A stretch of 64,000 nt of DNA from the NCBI GenBank assembly GCA_963785755.1, contig CAWAXG010000071.1, forward strand, positions 1 to 64,000. Direction: 5' to 3'. The translations under genes were made by a program, and so were the position numbers. Of the stretch, positions 48,247 to 56,221 are shown one piece after another. How positions within the stretch are numbered: the stretch's first letter is position 1; each line of letters opens with the position of its first letter. The stretch comes from JACCXG01 sp963785755 (lineage in GTDB: Bacteria > Acidobacteriota > Vicinamibacteria > Vicinamibacterales > 2-12-FULL-66-21). Under the pieces are notes generated by a model. The model searched no databases and had not been told where the DNA came from. It was given only the letters and a program-made list of their open reading frames with translations.

Positions 48247-49379
48247 ATGAACATCATGAACCTCCGCACACTCGTAATCAGTCTCTCCGCCATATCGGTG
48301 CCGCGATCCTCGCGGTGCCTGACGCCGGCGCACAGACCCGCTATCGAACCGCGCAGGCGGGCGACGTCGTCACGCTCTCGGATACGCGCGCCAACGTCGT
48401 CGTCAACGTCCTGATGACGGCCAGCAACGCCTATCAGATGACGGCCAATGGGGAGGACGTCATCCGGCGCAACTGGTCGTCGCTCGATGACATTCGCGCC
48501 CGCATGGGGCTGAACGGCATTCCGTTGTTGTGGCCCTACGCGAATCGCCTCGACGAACAGGCGTTCTATGCGAATGGCCAGAAGTACGCGTTCGATCCCG
48601 GGCTTGGCAACACCGGACGCGGGGCCATCCCCATACACGGGTTCATGACCGGCGCCACGGCGTGGAAGCTGGTCGAGACCAAGGCGGACGCGAAGTCAGC
48701 CTGGGTGACGATGAAGCATGAGTTCTTTCGCAATCCGCGCTACATGGCGCAATTCCCGTTCGCGCACACGTTGACGATGACGTATCGCGTGCAGGATGGC
48801 GCGCTCGAGGTTCGCACCCGGATCGACAGCTTGAGCGACGAGCCGATGCCGGTCACGATCGGCTTTCATCCTTATTTCCAGCTGACCGATTCCAACCGCG
48901 AGGAATGGCGGCTGTCGGTGGCGGCGAAGACTCACTGGCTGCTGGATGCGAACACGTTGCCGACAGGTGAAACCCAGCCCATCACGAAGATCCTGCCGGA
49001 CCCCAGGAACGTCGCGGTCAAGGACGTGACGCTGGACGACATCTTCACTGACCTCGAGCGGGACGAACGGGGCATGGCCACGATGAGCCTGAAAGGGAAA
49101 AAGCAGCAGATCGATGTTGTGCTCGGGCCGAAGTTCAAGACGATTCTCGTGCTGTCCCGGACTGGCGGAGGCCGGGGCGGTGGACGCGGTGGTGGCGCAG
49201 CGGCCGCGGCGGCGGACCCGAACGCGCCCCCGCCGCGCGGTTCCGTCGCCTTCGAGCCGATGGCCGGGATCTCGAACGCCATGAACATGGCTCAAAAAGG
49301 ACTGTACAAAGAGCTCCAGTCCATCGAGCCAGGGGGCTTCTGGGAAGAAAGCTTCTGGGTGCGGCCCAGCGGCTACTGA
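48247..49379 (+). CDS. Exported aldose 1-epimerase-like protein, one frameshift in the signal peptide
   Basis: About 376 residues. Signal peptide MNIMNLRTLVISLSA, then a two-base duplication (ATAT) or one-base loss near 48290, after which IGAAILAVPDAGAQTRY continues. The galactose mutarotase fold is recognisable: WPYANRLDEQAFYANGQKYA (the N-R motif), GRGAIPIHGFM (catalytic His), PVTIGFHPYFQLTD (second His) and VAFEPMAGISNAMN. The terminal Glu is in LQSIEPGGFWEE. A Gly-rich loop (GGGRGGGRGGGAAAAAA) is inserted. It interconverts alpha and beta anomers of sugars. Followed 15 bp later by the ThuA-like gene. Confidence 0.82.
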
Positions 49380-49394
49380 TTGCGGAGGACTTCG

Positions 49395-50315
49395 ATGATT
49401 CTCAAACGTGCTGGCTCGGTTCTACTGATCGCGACCGCGCTCGCTGGCATCGTCGTGTCTGCTCAGCAGGGTCGCGGCACGAATGCAGGTGCGCCCGCCC
49501 AGCAGGGGCAGCCCGACGCGGAAATCCCGGGTCCGTTGCAGTCCGTCGCCATGCCGTGGCCGCCGATGCACGTCTACATTCGCGGCGGTCTGAAAACACA
49601 CGGGCCTGGTGCGCACGACTATCCGCAGTTCATGGCGGACTGGAGCAAGATCCTGACCGAACGCGGCGCGATCGTGGACGGAGGATTTCATTTCCCGACC
49701 ACAGCGGAATTGAGCGGCGTCAACGTCATCGTCATGTACAAGGGCGACGCCGGGTACATGAGCGCGGACGAACGCGCCACGCTCGAGGCATTCCTCAAGC
49801 GCGGCGGCGGCCTGGTGAGCTTCCACGACACGCTCTGTGGCGACGATCCGCAATACCAGGCGAACATCCTCGGCGGCGCCAAGAAGCACGGCGAACGCAA
49901 TTTCTCGTCGGGTGACATCGCCTACGCGATCACGGACAAGACGCACCCCATCATGCAGGGAATGTCGGACTTCACGATCAAGGACGAGGCGTTTTTCCTG
50001 CTCACGAAGCCGACGCTTTCGCCGCAGGGCCTGAAGGTGCTGGCGACCGCGCCGATGCCAAAGAGCAACAGTGCCGGGGAGCACGCCGGCGAAGTCGTTC
50101 CCCAGATCTGGACCTACGAGCGCCCCTTCGGCCTGGGGCAGACTTTCAGATCGTTCGTGTGGATGCAGGGCCACACCTACGCCAACTTCGCGGATCCGCA
50201 GATCCAACCAATGATCCTGCGCGGAATTGCCTGGGCGGCGAAGTGGCCGATCGATGCGCTGATGACCGTGAGGCAACCGCAGCGAACCGGCCGCGGCGGC
50301 CGCGGCGGTGCGTAA
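49395..50315 (+). CDS. Secreted ThuA-like domain protein
   Basis: 306 residues from ATG after GGAGG. Signal peptide ending VVSAQQ. ThuA/trehalose-utilisation fold: HDYPQFMADWSKILTERGAI, VNVIVMYKGDAGYMSADERA, FLKRGGGLVSFHDTLCGD, AYAITDKTHPIMQGMSDF and the terminal RSFVWMQGHTYANFADPQIQ. ThuA-like proteins are linked to disaccharide (keto-sugar) metabolism in Proteobacteria; in Acidobacteriota and PVC bacteria they accompany heme-CxxCH dehydrogenases, as here. Confidence 0.87.
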   Translation: MILKRAGSVLLIATALAGIVVSAQQGRGTNAGAPAQQGQPDAEIPGPLQSVAMPWPPMHVYIRGGLKTHGPGAHDYPQFMADWSKILTERGAIVDGGFHFPTTAELSGVNVIVMYKGDAGYMSADERATLEAFLKRGGGLVSFHDTLCGDDPQYQANILGGAKKHGERNFSSGDIAYAITDKTHPIMQGMSDFTIKDEAFFLLTKPTLSPQGLKVLATAPMPKSNSAGEHAGEVVPQIWTYERPFGLGQTFRSFVWMQGHTYANFADPQIQPMILRGIAWAAKWPIDALMTVRQPQRTGRGGRGGA

Positions 50316-50329
50316 TGACGAATATGCGA

Positions 50330-50568
50330 CAACTCCCAACTCCCAACTCCCAACGCCCAAGGCGAGCCTCGTGTAGCGGCTGGGTGAAAGGCGCGAGTCC
50401 CGGCTTGTTGCGGCGCTCTTCAGTGAGTGCTCCCGAGCAGTGCGCCTTGGAAGTTGCCGGCCGCCGCTCGTCGGACCGATCACGGTCGACGAGCTCTGGC
50501 GAGGCCTCGCCGAAGCGCGCGGGCAAGCCGTGCGCGCGGAGGCGGGGAAGTTGGAAGTTGGGAGTTAT
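50330..50568. repeat. Composite dispersed repeat, inverted copy
   Basis: Left CAACTCC tract (about 4.5 units, 50330-50362) and right inverse GGAAGTTGGAAGTTGGGAGTT (50547-50567). Between them, in inverse order to the copy at 34037: a hairpin GCTCGTCG (50466-50473) / CGACGAGC (50487-50494) with a 13-base loop, GGCGAGGCCTCGCC and GCGCGCGGAGGCGG. The right end merges with the start codon of the next gene. Confidence 0.6.
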
Positions 50569-50569
50569 C

Positions 50570-53125
50570 GTGGCGGGGCTGTGCGCCGCCTCGTTGATCA
50601 GCGTGTCCGCGCAGCGCCCGGCGTCGTGGCCTCCGTCCGTTCGCAAGACCCCGGAAAAGGCGCCGGTCCTGTCGGCTGAAGAGGAAATGAAGACGATGGT
50701 GCTGCCGCCGGGCTACCGCGTCGAGCTCGTGGCCAAGGAGCCGCTCGTCATCGATCCGATCGCCATCGACTTCGACGCCGACGGCCGCATGTGGGTGCTC
50801 GAGATGCCCGGCTTCATGTCCGAGCCGGGCGGCGCCAACTCGCGCGAGCCAATCAACAACGTCGTCGTGCTCGAGGATGAAAACAACGACGGCGTCATGG
50901 ACAAGCGCACGGTGTTCGCGGAGAAGCTCGTCCTGCCGCGCGCACTGAAGGTGCTCGACGCCGGCGTGCTGGTCGGCGAGCCGCCGAGCCTGTGGCTGAT
51001 GAAGGACACCAACGGCGATCTCAAGGCCGACTCGAAGGAGCTCGTCAGCGACAGCTACGGGCGTGCCGCCGCCAGCATCGAGCACAACGCGAACAGCCTG
51101 CACTGGGGGCTCGACAACATCATCTACACGTCGGAGCACACCTGGCATCTCATCTACCGCAACGGCAAGTTCGAGACGATGCCGGCGCTGCAGCGCGGCC
51201 AGTGGGGCGCGTCCATGGACGATGCCGGCCGCATCTATCGCAACGTCAACGACGCGCCGCTGTTCGTCGACTTCATCGCGGCCAAGTACTACGCCCGCAA
51301 TCCCAACATGGTGCGGACGCGCGGGCTCTACGATCCGCTGATCTCGCGCGAGGCTTCGACGATCTGGCCGGTCCGGGCGACGCGCGGGGTCAACCGCGGC
51401 TATCGCGATCAGTTCTTCAGGCCCGACGGCAGCTCGGTCACCATCCAGGGCGTTGGCACGCCGGTGGTCTATCGCGGCGATCGCCTGCCGAAAGAGCTGT
51501 ACGGTGACGCGTTCATCACCGACTCGACGACCAATCTGGTTCACCGCTACAGGATTCAGGACGACGGCACGGGACAGTTGAAGGCGGTCGACGGCTACGC
51601 GAAGGGGGAGATCCTGGCTTCGTGGGACGAGCGATTCCGCCCGGTCAACATGCTCGGCGCCCCCGACGGTACGCTCTACGTCGTCGACATGTACCGCGGG
51701 ATCGTGCAGGAACAGATCTACTGGACGGACTTCCTGCGCGATTACATCAAGGCGGGAGACCTCGAGCGGCCGGTCGGCCTCGGGCGCATCTGGCGCATCA
51801 CGCACGAGACGACGAAACGCGATCAGAAGCCGGCGCTGTCGAAGGCGCCGGCAGCGGCGCTCGTAAAAACGCTCTCGCATCCAAACGGCTGGTGGCGTGA
51901 TACGGCGCAGCGGCTGCTGGTCGAACGCGGTGACAAATCAGCCGTTCCACAGCTGGCCCAGCTCGCACAGCAGACGACGGACTGGCGCGTGAAGCTCCAT
52001 GCGTTGTGGACGCTCGACGGGCTCGATGCGATCGAGGCCCAGGCGGTGCAGCGCGCGCTCGGCGACAAGTCGCCGGAGGTTCGGGCGGCGGCGGTGCGGT
52101 TGTCGGAGCGCTGGCTGTCGCAGGCGAATCATCCGCTGGCCGCCGCGGTCTTGAAGCTGGCCGATGACGCGACATGGACGGTGCGGCGCCAGGTCGCCGC
52201 GACCATTGGCGAGCTGCCGCCGCCGGCGCGCCTCGATCCCGCAGTTTCGATGCTGATGCGTTACGGCAGCGATCCGATCACCGTGGACGTCACGATCAGC
52301 AGCCTGCGCGGCGCGGAGACGGCGGCGCTGACGCGTGTGCTCGACGCGGCGAATACACCGCCCGACGCCATTGCCACGTTGACCGGCGCGGTGGCACGAA
52401 GCGGTGACGTCGCCGCCGTGCAGCGTGTTCTCGAACACGCGACGACGGCGACTGCTTCCGGTGCCGTGCGCCTCGCGCTGCTGCAGGGGCTCGATGCCGG
52501 GCTGCCGGGCGGCGGCGGAGGCCGTGCGGGTCGTGGGCAAGGCGGTGGGCAAGGCGGCGGGCGTGGCGCTGCCGTGATCGCCAAACCCGTGGCTCTCACG
52601 GCCGAGCCGTCAACGCTGGTCGAGGTTTCCACGTCGGGCGGCGATACCGGCGCGCTCGCGAAACGGATCCTGGCGAAGCTCGAGTGGCCGAACAAGCCGA
52701 CACCCGTCGTCGAAGTGGCTCCGCTCAGCGCCGAAGAGGAGAAGCAGTTCTCAGCCGGCGGAGAGATCTACAAGAACCTGTGCGTCGGGTGCCATCAACC
52801 GGACGGACGCGGGAAAGAAAAGATGGCGCCATCGCTGGTCGAATCGCGGTATGCGATTGGACCCGACTCCGGCGCTTCGATTCGCATCCTGCTCGCAGGA
52901 AAGGAAGGCCCCGTCGGCCTGATGCCGCCGCTCGGCGGCGCACTCAACGACGATCAGATCGCGGCGGTGCTGACCTACGTGCGGCGCGAGTGGGGAAACA
53001 CCGGTTCGCCGGTGCCATCGGACGACGTGACGGAGATTCGCGGGTTGACGAAGACGCGGGCCAAGCCGTGGACCGACGCGGAGCTGACGCCAGCCGGGCG
53101 CGGGCGCGGCGGGCGAGGGCAGTAG
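50570..53125 (+). CDS. PVC-type membrane-bound dehydrogenase with C-terminal cytochrome c (CxxCH)
   Basis: About 851 residues. The frame is open to 50159 through the repeat; GTG 50570 is chosen because GGGAG lies five bases upstream and a signal peptide follows (AGLCAASLISVSAQRPA); TTG 50558 is the alternative. Domains: a beta-propeller of the PQQ/sorbosone type (LPPGYRVELVAKEPLVIDPI, DFDADGRMWVLEMPGF, NMLGAPDGTLYVVDMYRG), HEAT-like repeats (~390-620), a Gly-rich linker (GGGGGRAGRGQGGGQGGGRG) and a cytochrome c with heme site CVGCHQPDGRG and a distal Met in GLMPPLGG. It oxidises a sugar-like substrate in the periplasm and passes electrons to the chain. Confidence 0.88.
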   Translation: MAGLCAASLISVSAQRPASWPPSVRKTPEKAPVLSAEEEMKTMVLPPGYRVELVAKEPLVIDPIAIDFDADGRMWVLEMPGFMSEPGGANSREPINNVVVLEDENNDGVMDKRTVFAEKLVLPRALKVLDAGVLVGEPPSLWLMKDTNGDLKADSKELVSDSYGRAAASIEHNANSLHWGLDNIIYTSEHTWHLIYRNGKFETMPALQRGQWGASMDDAGRIYRNVNDAPLFVDFIAAKYYARNPNMVRTRGLYDPLISREASTIWPVRATRGVNRGYRDQFFRPDGSSVTIQGVGTPVVYRGDRLPKELYGDAFITDSTTNLVHRYRIQDDGTGQLKAVDGYAKGEILASWDERFRPVNMLGAPDGTLYVVDMYRGIVQEQIYWTDFLRDYIKAGDLERPVGLGRIWRITHETTKRDQKPALSKAPAAALVKTLSHPNGWWRDTAQRLLVERGDKSAVPQLAQLAQQTTDWRVKLHALWTLDGLDAIEAQAVQRALGDKSPEVRAAAVRLSERWLSQANHPLAAAVLKLADDATWTVRRQVAATIGELPPPARLDPAVSMLMRYGSDPITVDVTISSLRGAETAALTRVLDAANTPPDAIATLTGAVARSGDVAAVQRVLEHATTATASGAVRLALLQGLDAGLPGGGGGRAGRGQGGGQGGGRGAAVIAKPVALTAEPSTLVEVSTSGGDTGALAKRILAKLEWPNKPTPVVEVAPLSAEEEKQFSAGGEIYKNLCVGCHQPDGRGKEKMAPSLVESRYAIGPDSGASIRILLAGKEGPVGLMPPLGGALNDDQIAAVLTYVRREWGNTGSPVPSDDVTEIRGLTKTRAKPWTDAELTPAGRGRGGRGQ

Positions 53126-53249
53126 CGGAGAGTCGTATTCACGACGCGCCCATCCTCGACGGAAGGCCGCGGGCGTACCATTGTGCCGAGTTGCCGTTCG
53201 TCTTCTACAACACCGGATCGGTGTTTGACGATGGCCGGCGGCGGGCCTG
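53126..53249 (+). pseudogene. Carboxylesterase C-terminal fragment
   Basis: ESRIHDAPILDGRPRAYHCA followed by ELPFVFYNTGSVFDDG is the segment around the catalytic His of type-B carboxylesterases (H in AYHCAELPFVF). The rest of the gene is missing on both sides; the frame runs without a break from the end of the dehydrogenase gene. Confidence 0.55.
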
Positions 53250-53333
53250 AAGCGCGCGATCTGGCAGGGCGCCCGCAGTGAACGCCCGACGAGGAGCGGC
53301 GTCAACATCCGGGCCGCTCAGTCGGATAAGTTC

Positions 53334-53547
53334 TCACGGAGCGCTGCGCCGTGCGTCAATCCAGTAGCGCCGCTTCGGCTGGTCCAGATCTGGCCCGCTG
53401 ACCACGTTCTCCAAAACGCCGCCGTTGTTCTCGATAGTCTTGATAGTGAAGGAAATTCGGCGTGTCTGGTGTGGTCGCACGGTGTGCCCGCATGAACTCG
53501 TCTTCTTCGTCTCTTCTCGGCCGGCGAAGAATCAGCACCTGTGGCAT
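53334..53547 (-). pseudogene. GNAT acetyltransferase with its middle deleted
   Basis: Minus strand from ATG 53547: MPQVLILRRPRRDEEDEFMR, then AHRATTPDTPNFLHYQ, the N-terminus of a GNAT enzyme. A frame change follows, and the sequence continues KTIENNGGVLENVVSGPDLD, then QPKRRYWIDARRSAP and a stop, the C-terminus of the same family. The central ~110 residues with the acetyl-CoA loop (Q/RxxGxG/A) are absent, so the product could not be active. Confidence 0.6.
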
Positions 53548-53596
53548 GGATAACTGGATGAATTCCAGGATCGACCGTCGCTCGATCGAGAAATCC

Positions 53597-53740
53597 TTCA
53601 TCGTTCACATCGATCGCGGCATCATCGAGTCCTGCCCCGGTCTCTACTTCGTGGGACTGCCGTTCCTCTACTCGCTGAGTTCGGCGCTGTTGGGAGGCGT
53701 CGGGCGGGATGCCAGGCACATCGTCGATTCCATCCGTTCT
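53597..53740 (+). pseudogene. FAD-dependent oxidoreductase C-terminal fragment
   Basis: IVHIDRGIIESCPGLYFVGL, then PFLYSLSSALLGGVGRDARH and IVDSIRS, match the last 45 residues of NAD(P)/FAD-binding monooxygenase-like proteins (GLYFVGLPFLYSLSSA is the conserved FAD-contacting end). Nothing of the Rossmann domains is present upstream. Confidence 0.55.
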
Positions 53741-53834
53741 ACGCGGCTGTCGGGAAGGGAGCACGCAGCGGGCCGATTCGCGACGTCGTGCTGATGACCG
53801 GCGATCGGGCGATGGCCTCGCGAGCTCGCGCCCA

Positions 53835-53980
53835 TCACTCCGGCTCGCCGATCAGCGCAAATCCCGCCCAGAACACCGGGTGCTCCGGCACGGTCACCTC
53901 GCCGGCCCCTCGTCTCCACCGTCGTTCCTGACGCCGGCCAGATGCCCCATCAACTGGCGCACGGTGAGGGGCCACTGTTT
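53835..53980 (-). pseudogene. Fragments of a serine hydrolase and of a possible CHAT-domain protein
   Basis: Minus strand 53980-53894 encodes KQWPLTVRQLMGHLAGVRND then GGDEGPAR and a stop, the segment after the SxxK motif of class-C beta-lactamase-like hydrolases. In another frame 53900-53835 encodes EVTVPEHPVFWAGFALIGEP and a stop, resembling the last strand of CHAT domains. The first fragment abuts the DUF2236 stop codon. Confidence 0.45.
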
Positions 53981-54987
53981 CATCCCTCAACCTTGATCGC
54001 CTTGACGTTGTCTTCCGTGTCCCAGTGGCTCAGCGGGTGTCGGCTTCGATCGGCTACGCCGGATAGATCTCGACGTCTCGCCGCCGGCCACTCGCGTGCG
54101 ACCGGTGGAAGCAGCCGCAGCGACGTTCGGAGCAGCGCCGTCCAGCGCGCGAGCGCCCGCACGTCGCGCGCGCGCCACTCGAACCCGTAGGCCTCGCGGA
54201 TCGATGGCGGCAGCGTTCCGATCGTGAGCAGTTGCATCGCCCGAAACGCCGGCCAGGCCACGTACCACTTCGGCGGGTAGAGCACCGCTCGTGCGAGCGC
54301 CCGGCTGGTGTCGGTCACGACGATGCGCCCGCCCTCCAGCATGTCGCGCATGTAGGTGTCGAGCTGCGCCGAGTCGCGCGGGAGCCATCCCGCCGGCATC
54401 CCCAGCAGCGGCTCCATGATCGCCGCCTCCGAGAAGTACTGATCGCGCTCACGCAGCGTAAGGGGTCCCACGACGAGCTCGTAGGTGAGCGGAATCGACT
54501 CGAGCAGCGTGGCATGCACCCAGCGCTGCAGGTCAGGATCGTGAGCGGAGTAGGCCTCGCCAGCCTCCTCACAGCTTGCCCGCGGGCTTGTCCGCCGGCT
54601 TGTCCGCCGGAGCCTTGGCGGAGGCGGAAGCCTTGGCGAAGGCGGAACACGGCCGCGCACCCGGTCGTGAATCATGTTGATGCCGGCAGCAGCTGTGATC
54701 AGCTGCTCCGTATCGCCGAACGTGATCGACAGCATCGCGCGAACGGTGGAGTGCAGGCGCCGGAAGCTCGAGAGGAGGCTGCCGCGGAAGGAGCTGTGCC
54801 CGTGCACGCCGGCGGCAACTGCCGGATGCGCCAGCTGGAGCAGGATGGCACGGCCCCAGCCGGCGACCACGATCATCTCGCGGTTGACCTTCCAGGTGAC
54901 GCTGTCGGACCCCGCCCGGACGTGGTCCGACCGAAGCAGGCGCGCGCGTACCGCCGCGCGATGGCGTTGCAGTGAATCTGTGCTCAC
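53980..54987 (-). CDS. DUF2236 (MpaB-like oxygenase family) protein with an in-frame repeat insertion
   Basis: 335 residues from GTG 54987. Family blocks: VNREMIVVAGWGRAILLQLA, HPAVAAGVHGHSSFRGS, FGDTEQLITAAAGINMIHDR, AYSAHDPDLQRWVHATLLES, YPPKWYVAWPAFRAMQLLTI. The conserved His residues of the family's heme/metal region are present. Between RVRG and EAYSAHDP sits a Pro/Arg-rich stretch of about 25 residues encoded by a repeat (54575-54648) that keeps the frame. Related MpaB/Lcp proteins are oxygenases acting on mycophenolate precursors or rubber; the substrate here is unknown. Confidence 0.82.
   Translation of the reverse strand: MSTDSLQRHRAAVRARLLRSDHVRAGSDSVTWKVNREMIVVAGWGRAILLQLAHPAVAAGVHGHSSFRGSLLSSFRRLHSTVRAMLSITFGDTEQLITAAAGINMIHDRVRGRVPPSPRLPPPPRLRRTSRRTSPRASCEEAGEAYSAHDPDLQRWVHATLLESIPLTYELVVGPLTLRERDQYFSEAAIMEPLLGMPAGWLPRDSAQLDTYMRDMLEGGRIVVTDTSRALARAVLYPPKWYVAWPAFRAMQLLTIGTLPPSIREAYGFEWRARDVRALARWTALLRTSLRLLPPVAREWPAARRRDLSGVADRSRHPLSHWDTEDNVKAIKVEG
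54575..54648. repeat. GC-rich repeat inside the DUF2236 gene
   Basis: Two 12-base units CTTGTCCGCCGG followed by two 18-base units AGCCTTGGCGGAGGCGGA / AGCCTTGGCGAAGGCGGA, with complementary words (TCCGCC / GGCGGA) so the segment can fold back. Unit lengths are multiples of three and contain no stops in the gene's frame. The same word family (TTGTCCGCCGGAGCCTTGGC) is familiar to me as a dispersed repeat in environmental genomes. Confidence 0.65.
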
Positions 54988-55150
54988 GGACTACGTCTTG
55001 CCGGCATCCGTTAAACTTTAGAATACAGAGTTCTTTGTGTCAACCGTCGGCGCGGCCCGGTTCTCCATTCGTCCTTCAATGATGCAGGCCGCAGGCTCCC
55101 GGCGTCGCGCCCGGGCGGCGCCGATCCCCTGTGATAGCGTACCCGCCACC

Positions 55151-56182
55151 ATGTCCAATCCGAACGAGTCTTCTTCGCCTCTGCCCCCGCACGTCCAGAT
55201 CATTCAGATGGGCACCGCGTATTGGGTGTCGCAGTTCGTCGTCACAGCGGCCAACCTGCGTCTGGCCGACCACCTTGCTGATGGCCCGCGATCGGCCGGC
55301 GACCTGGCTGGCGTCACCGGCACCAATCCGCGCGCGTTGCATCGATTCATGCGCACGCTGGCGGGCCTCGGCATCCTGACCCAGGACGGCGGCAATCGCT
55401 TCGCCCTCACGCCCCTCGGCGCCGCGCTGAAGAGCGATGCGCCGGGAGCGGCGCGCTCGACGGTTCTCGCGATGGGGGGATCGGCGATCCGCAACGCCTT
55501 CGCCGAATTCCAGTATTCCCTCGAGACCGGCAAGACCGCGATCGAGAAGGTCGTCGGCATGCCGTTCTTCGACTATCTGGCGCAGCATCCGCAGGAGGCC
55601 GCGCAGTTCAGCGAAGCCATGGTCGGCATCCACGGGGCGGAGCCGCCCGCGGTGGCCGCCGCCTACGACTTCTCGCGCGTCGCCACGATCGTCGATGTCG
55701 GCGGCGCGACCGGCAACATGCTGGGCCACATCCTCAAGCGGCACCCTCAGCCGAGAGGCATCCTGTTCGATCGTCCGCATGTCGTCACGGAAGCGCCGGC
55801 GCTGCTGCGTGGGCACGGGGTCGAAGACCGGGTCGTCATCGAGCACGGCAACTTCTTCGAGCGCGTGCCCGCCGGCGGCGACGCCTACATCCTGTCGCAC
55901 ATCATTCACGACTGGAACGAAGAGCAGTGCCTGACGATTCTCGGCAACTGCCGCAAGGGGATGAAGCCTGGCGCCAGGCTGCTGATCGTCGAGTTCGTCC
56001 TGCCGGAAGGCGACACGCCGCACTTCGGCAAGGTCGTGGACATGGTGATGCTGACGGTCCCCGGCGGGGAAGAGCGCACCGCCGCCGAGTACGGAACGTT
56101 GCTGGCGGCCGCAGGGCTGAAGATGACGCGCGTGGTGCCGACGGCCTCGGACGTCAGCATCGTCGAGGCCGAACTGGGGTGA
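55151..56182 (+). CDS. O-methyltransferase family 2 (SAM-dependent)
   Basis: 343 residues. ATG 55151 is chosen as the start of the conserved N-terminal helix (HVQIIQMGTAYWVSQFVVTA); the frame opens earlier. A winged-helix dimerisation domain (GLGILTQDGGNRFALTPLG) precedes the Rossmann domain with the SAM loop VDVGGATGNMLGHIL and the catalytic-base region LSHIIHDWNEEQCLTIL. These enzymes methylate hydroxyls of small aromatic or polyketide-like molecules. Divergent from DUF2236 across about 160 bp containing a TAGAAT box at 55019-55024. Confidence 0.9.
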   Translation: MSNPNESSSPLPPHVQIIQMGTAYWVSQFVVTAANLRLADHLADGPRSAGDLAGVTGTNPRALHRFMRTLAGLGILTQDGGNRFALTPLGAALKSDAPGAARSTVLAMGGSAIRNAFAEFQYSLETGKTAIEKVVGMPFFDYLAQHPQEAAQFSEAMVGIHGAEPPAVAAAYDFSRVATIVDVGGATGNMLGHILKRHPQPRGILFDRPHVVTEAPALLRGHGVEDRVVIEHGNFFERVPAGGDAYILSHIIHDWNEEQCLTILGNCRKGMKPGARLLIVEFVLPEGDTPHFGKVVDMVMLTVPGGEERTAAEYGTLLAAAGLKMTRVVPTASDVSIVEAELG

Positions 56183-56221
56183 GCCGTGCGGGCGGCCGCA
56201 GGCGATCATCGAAAGGATCAT

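Noticed and set aside
50159..50569. N-terminal extension of the CxxCH dehydrogenase covering the end of the ThuA gene and the repeat
   Set aside because: The stretch is out of frame with the ThuA-like gene, has no family match and consists of repeat sequence; a signal peptide begins at 50570.
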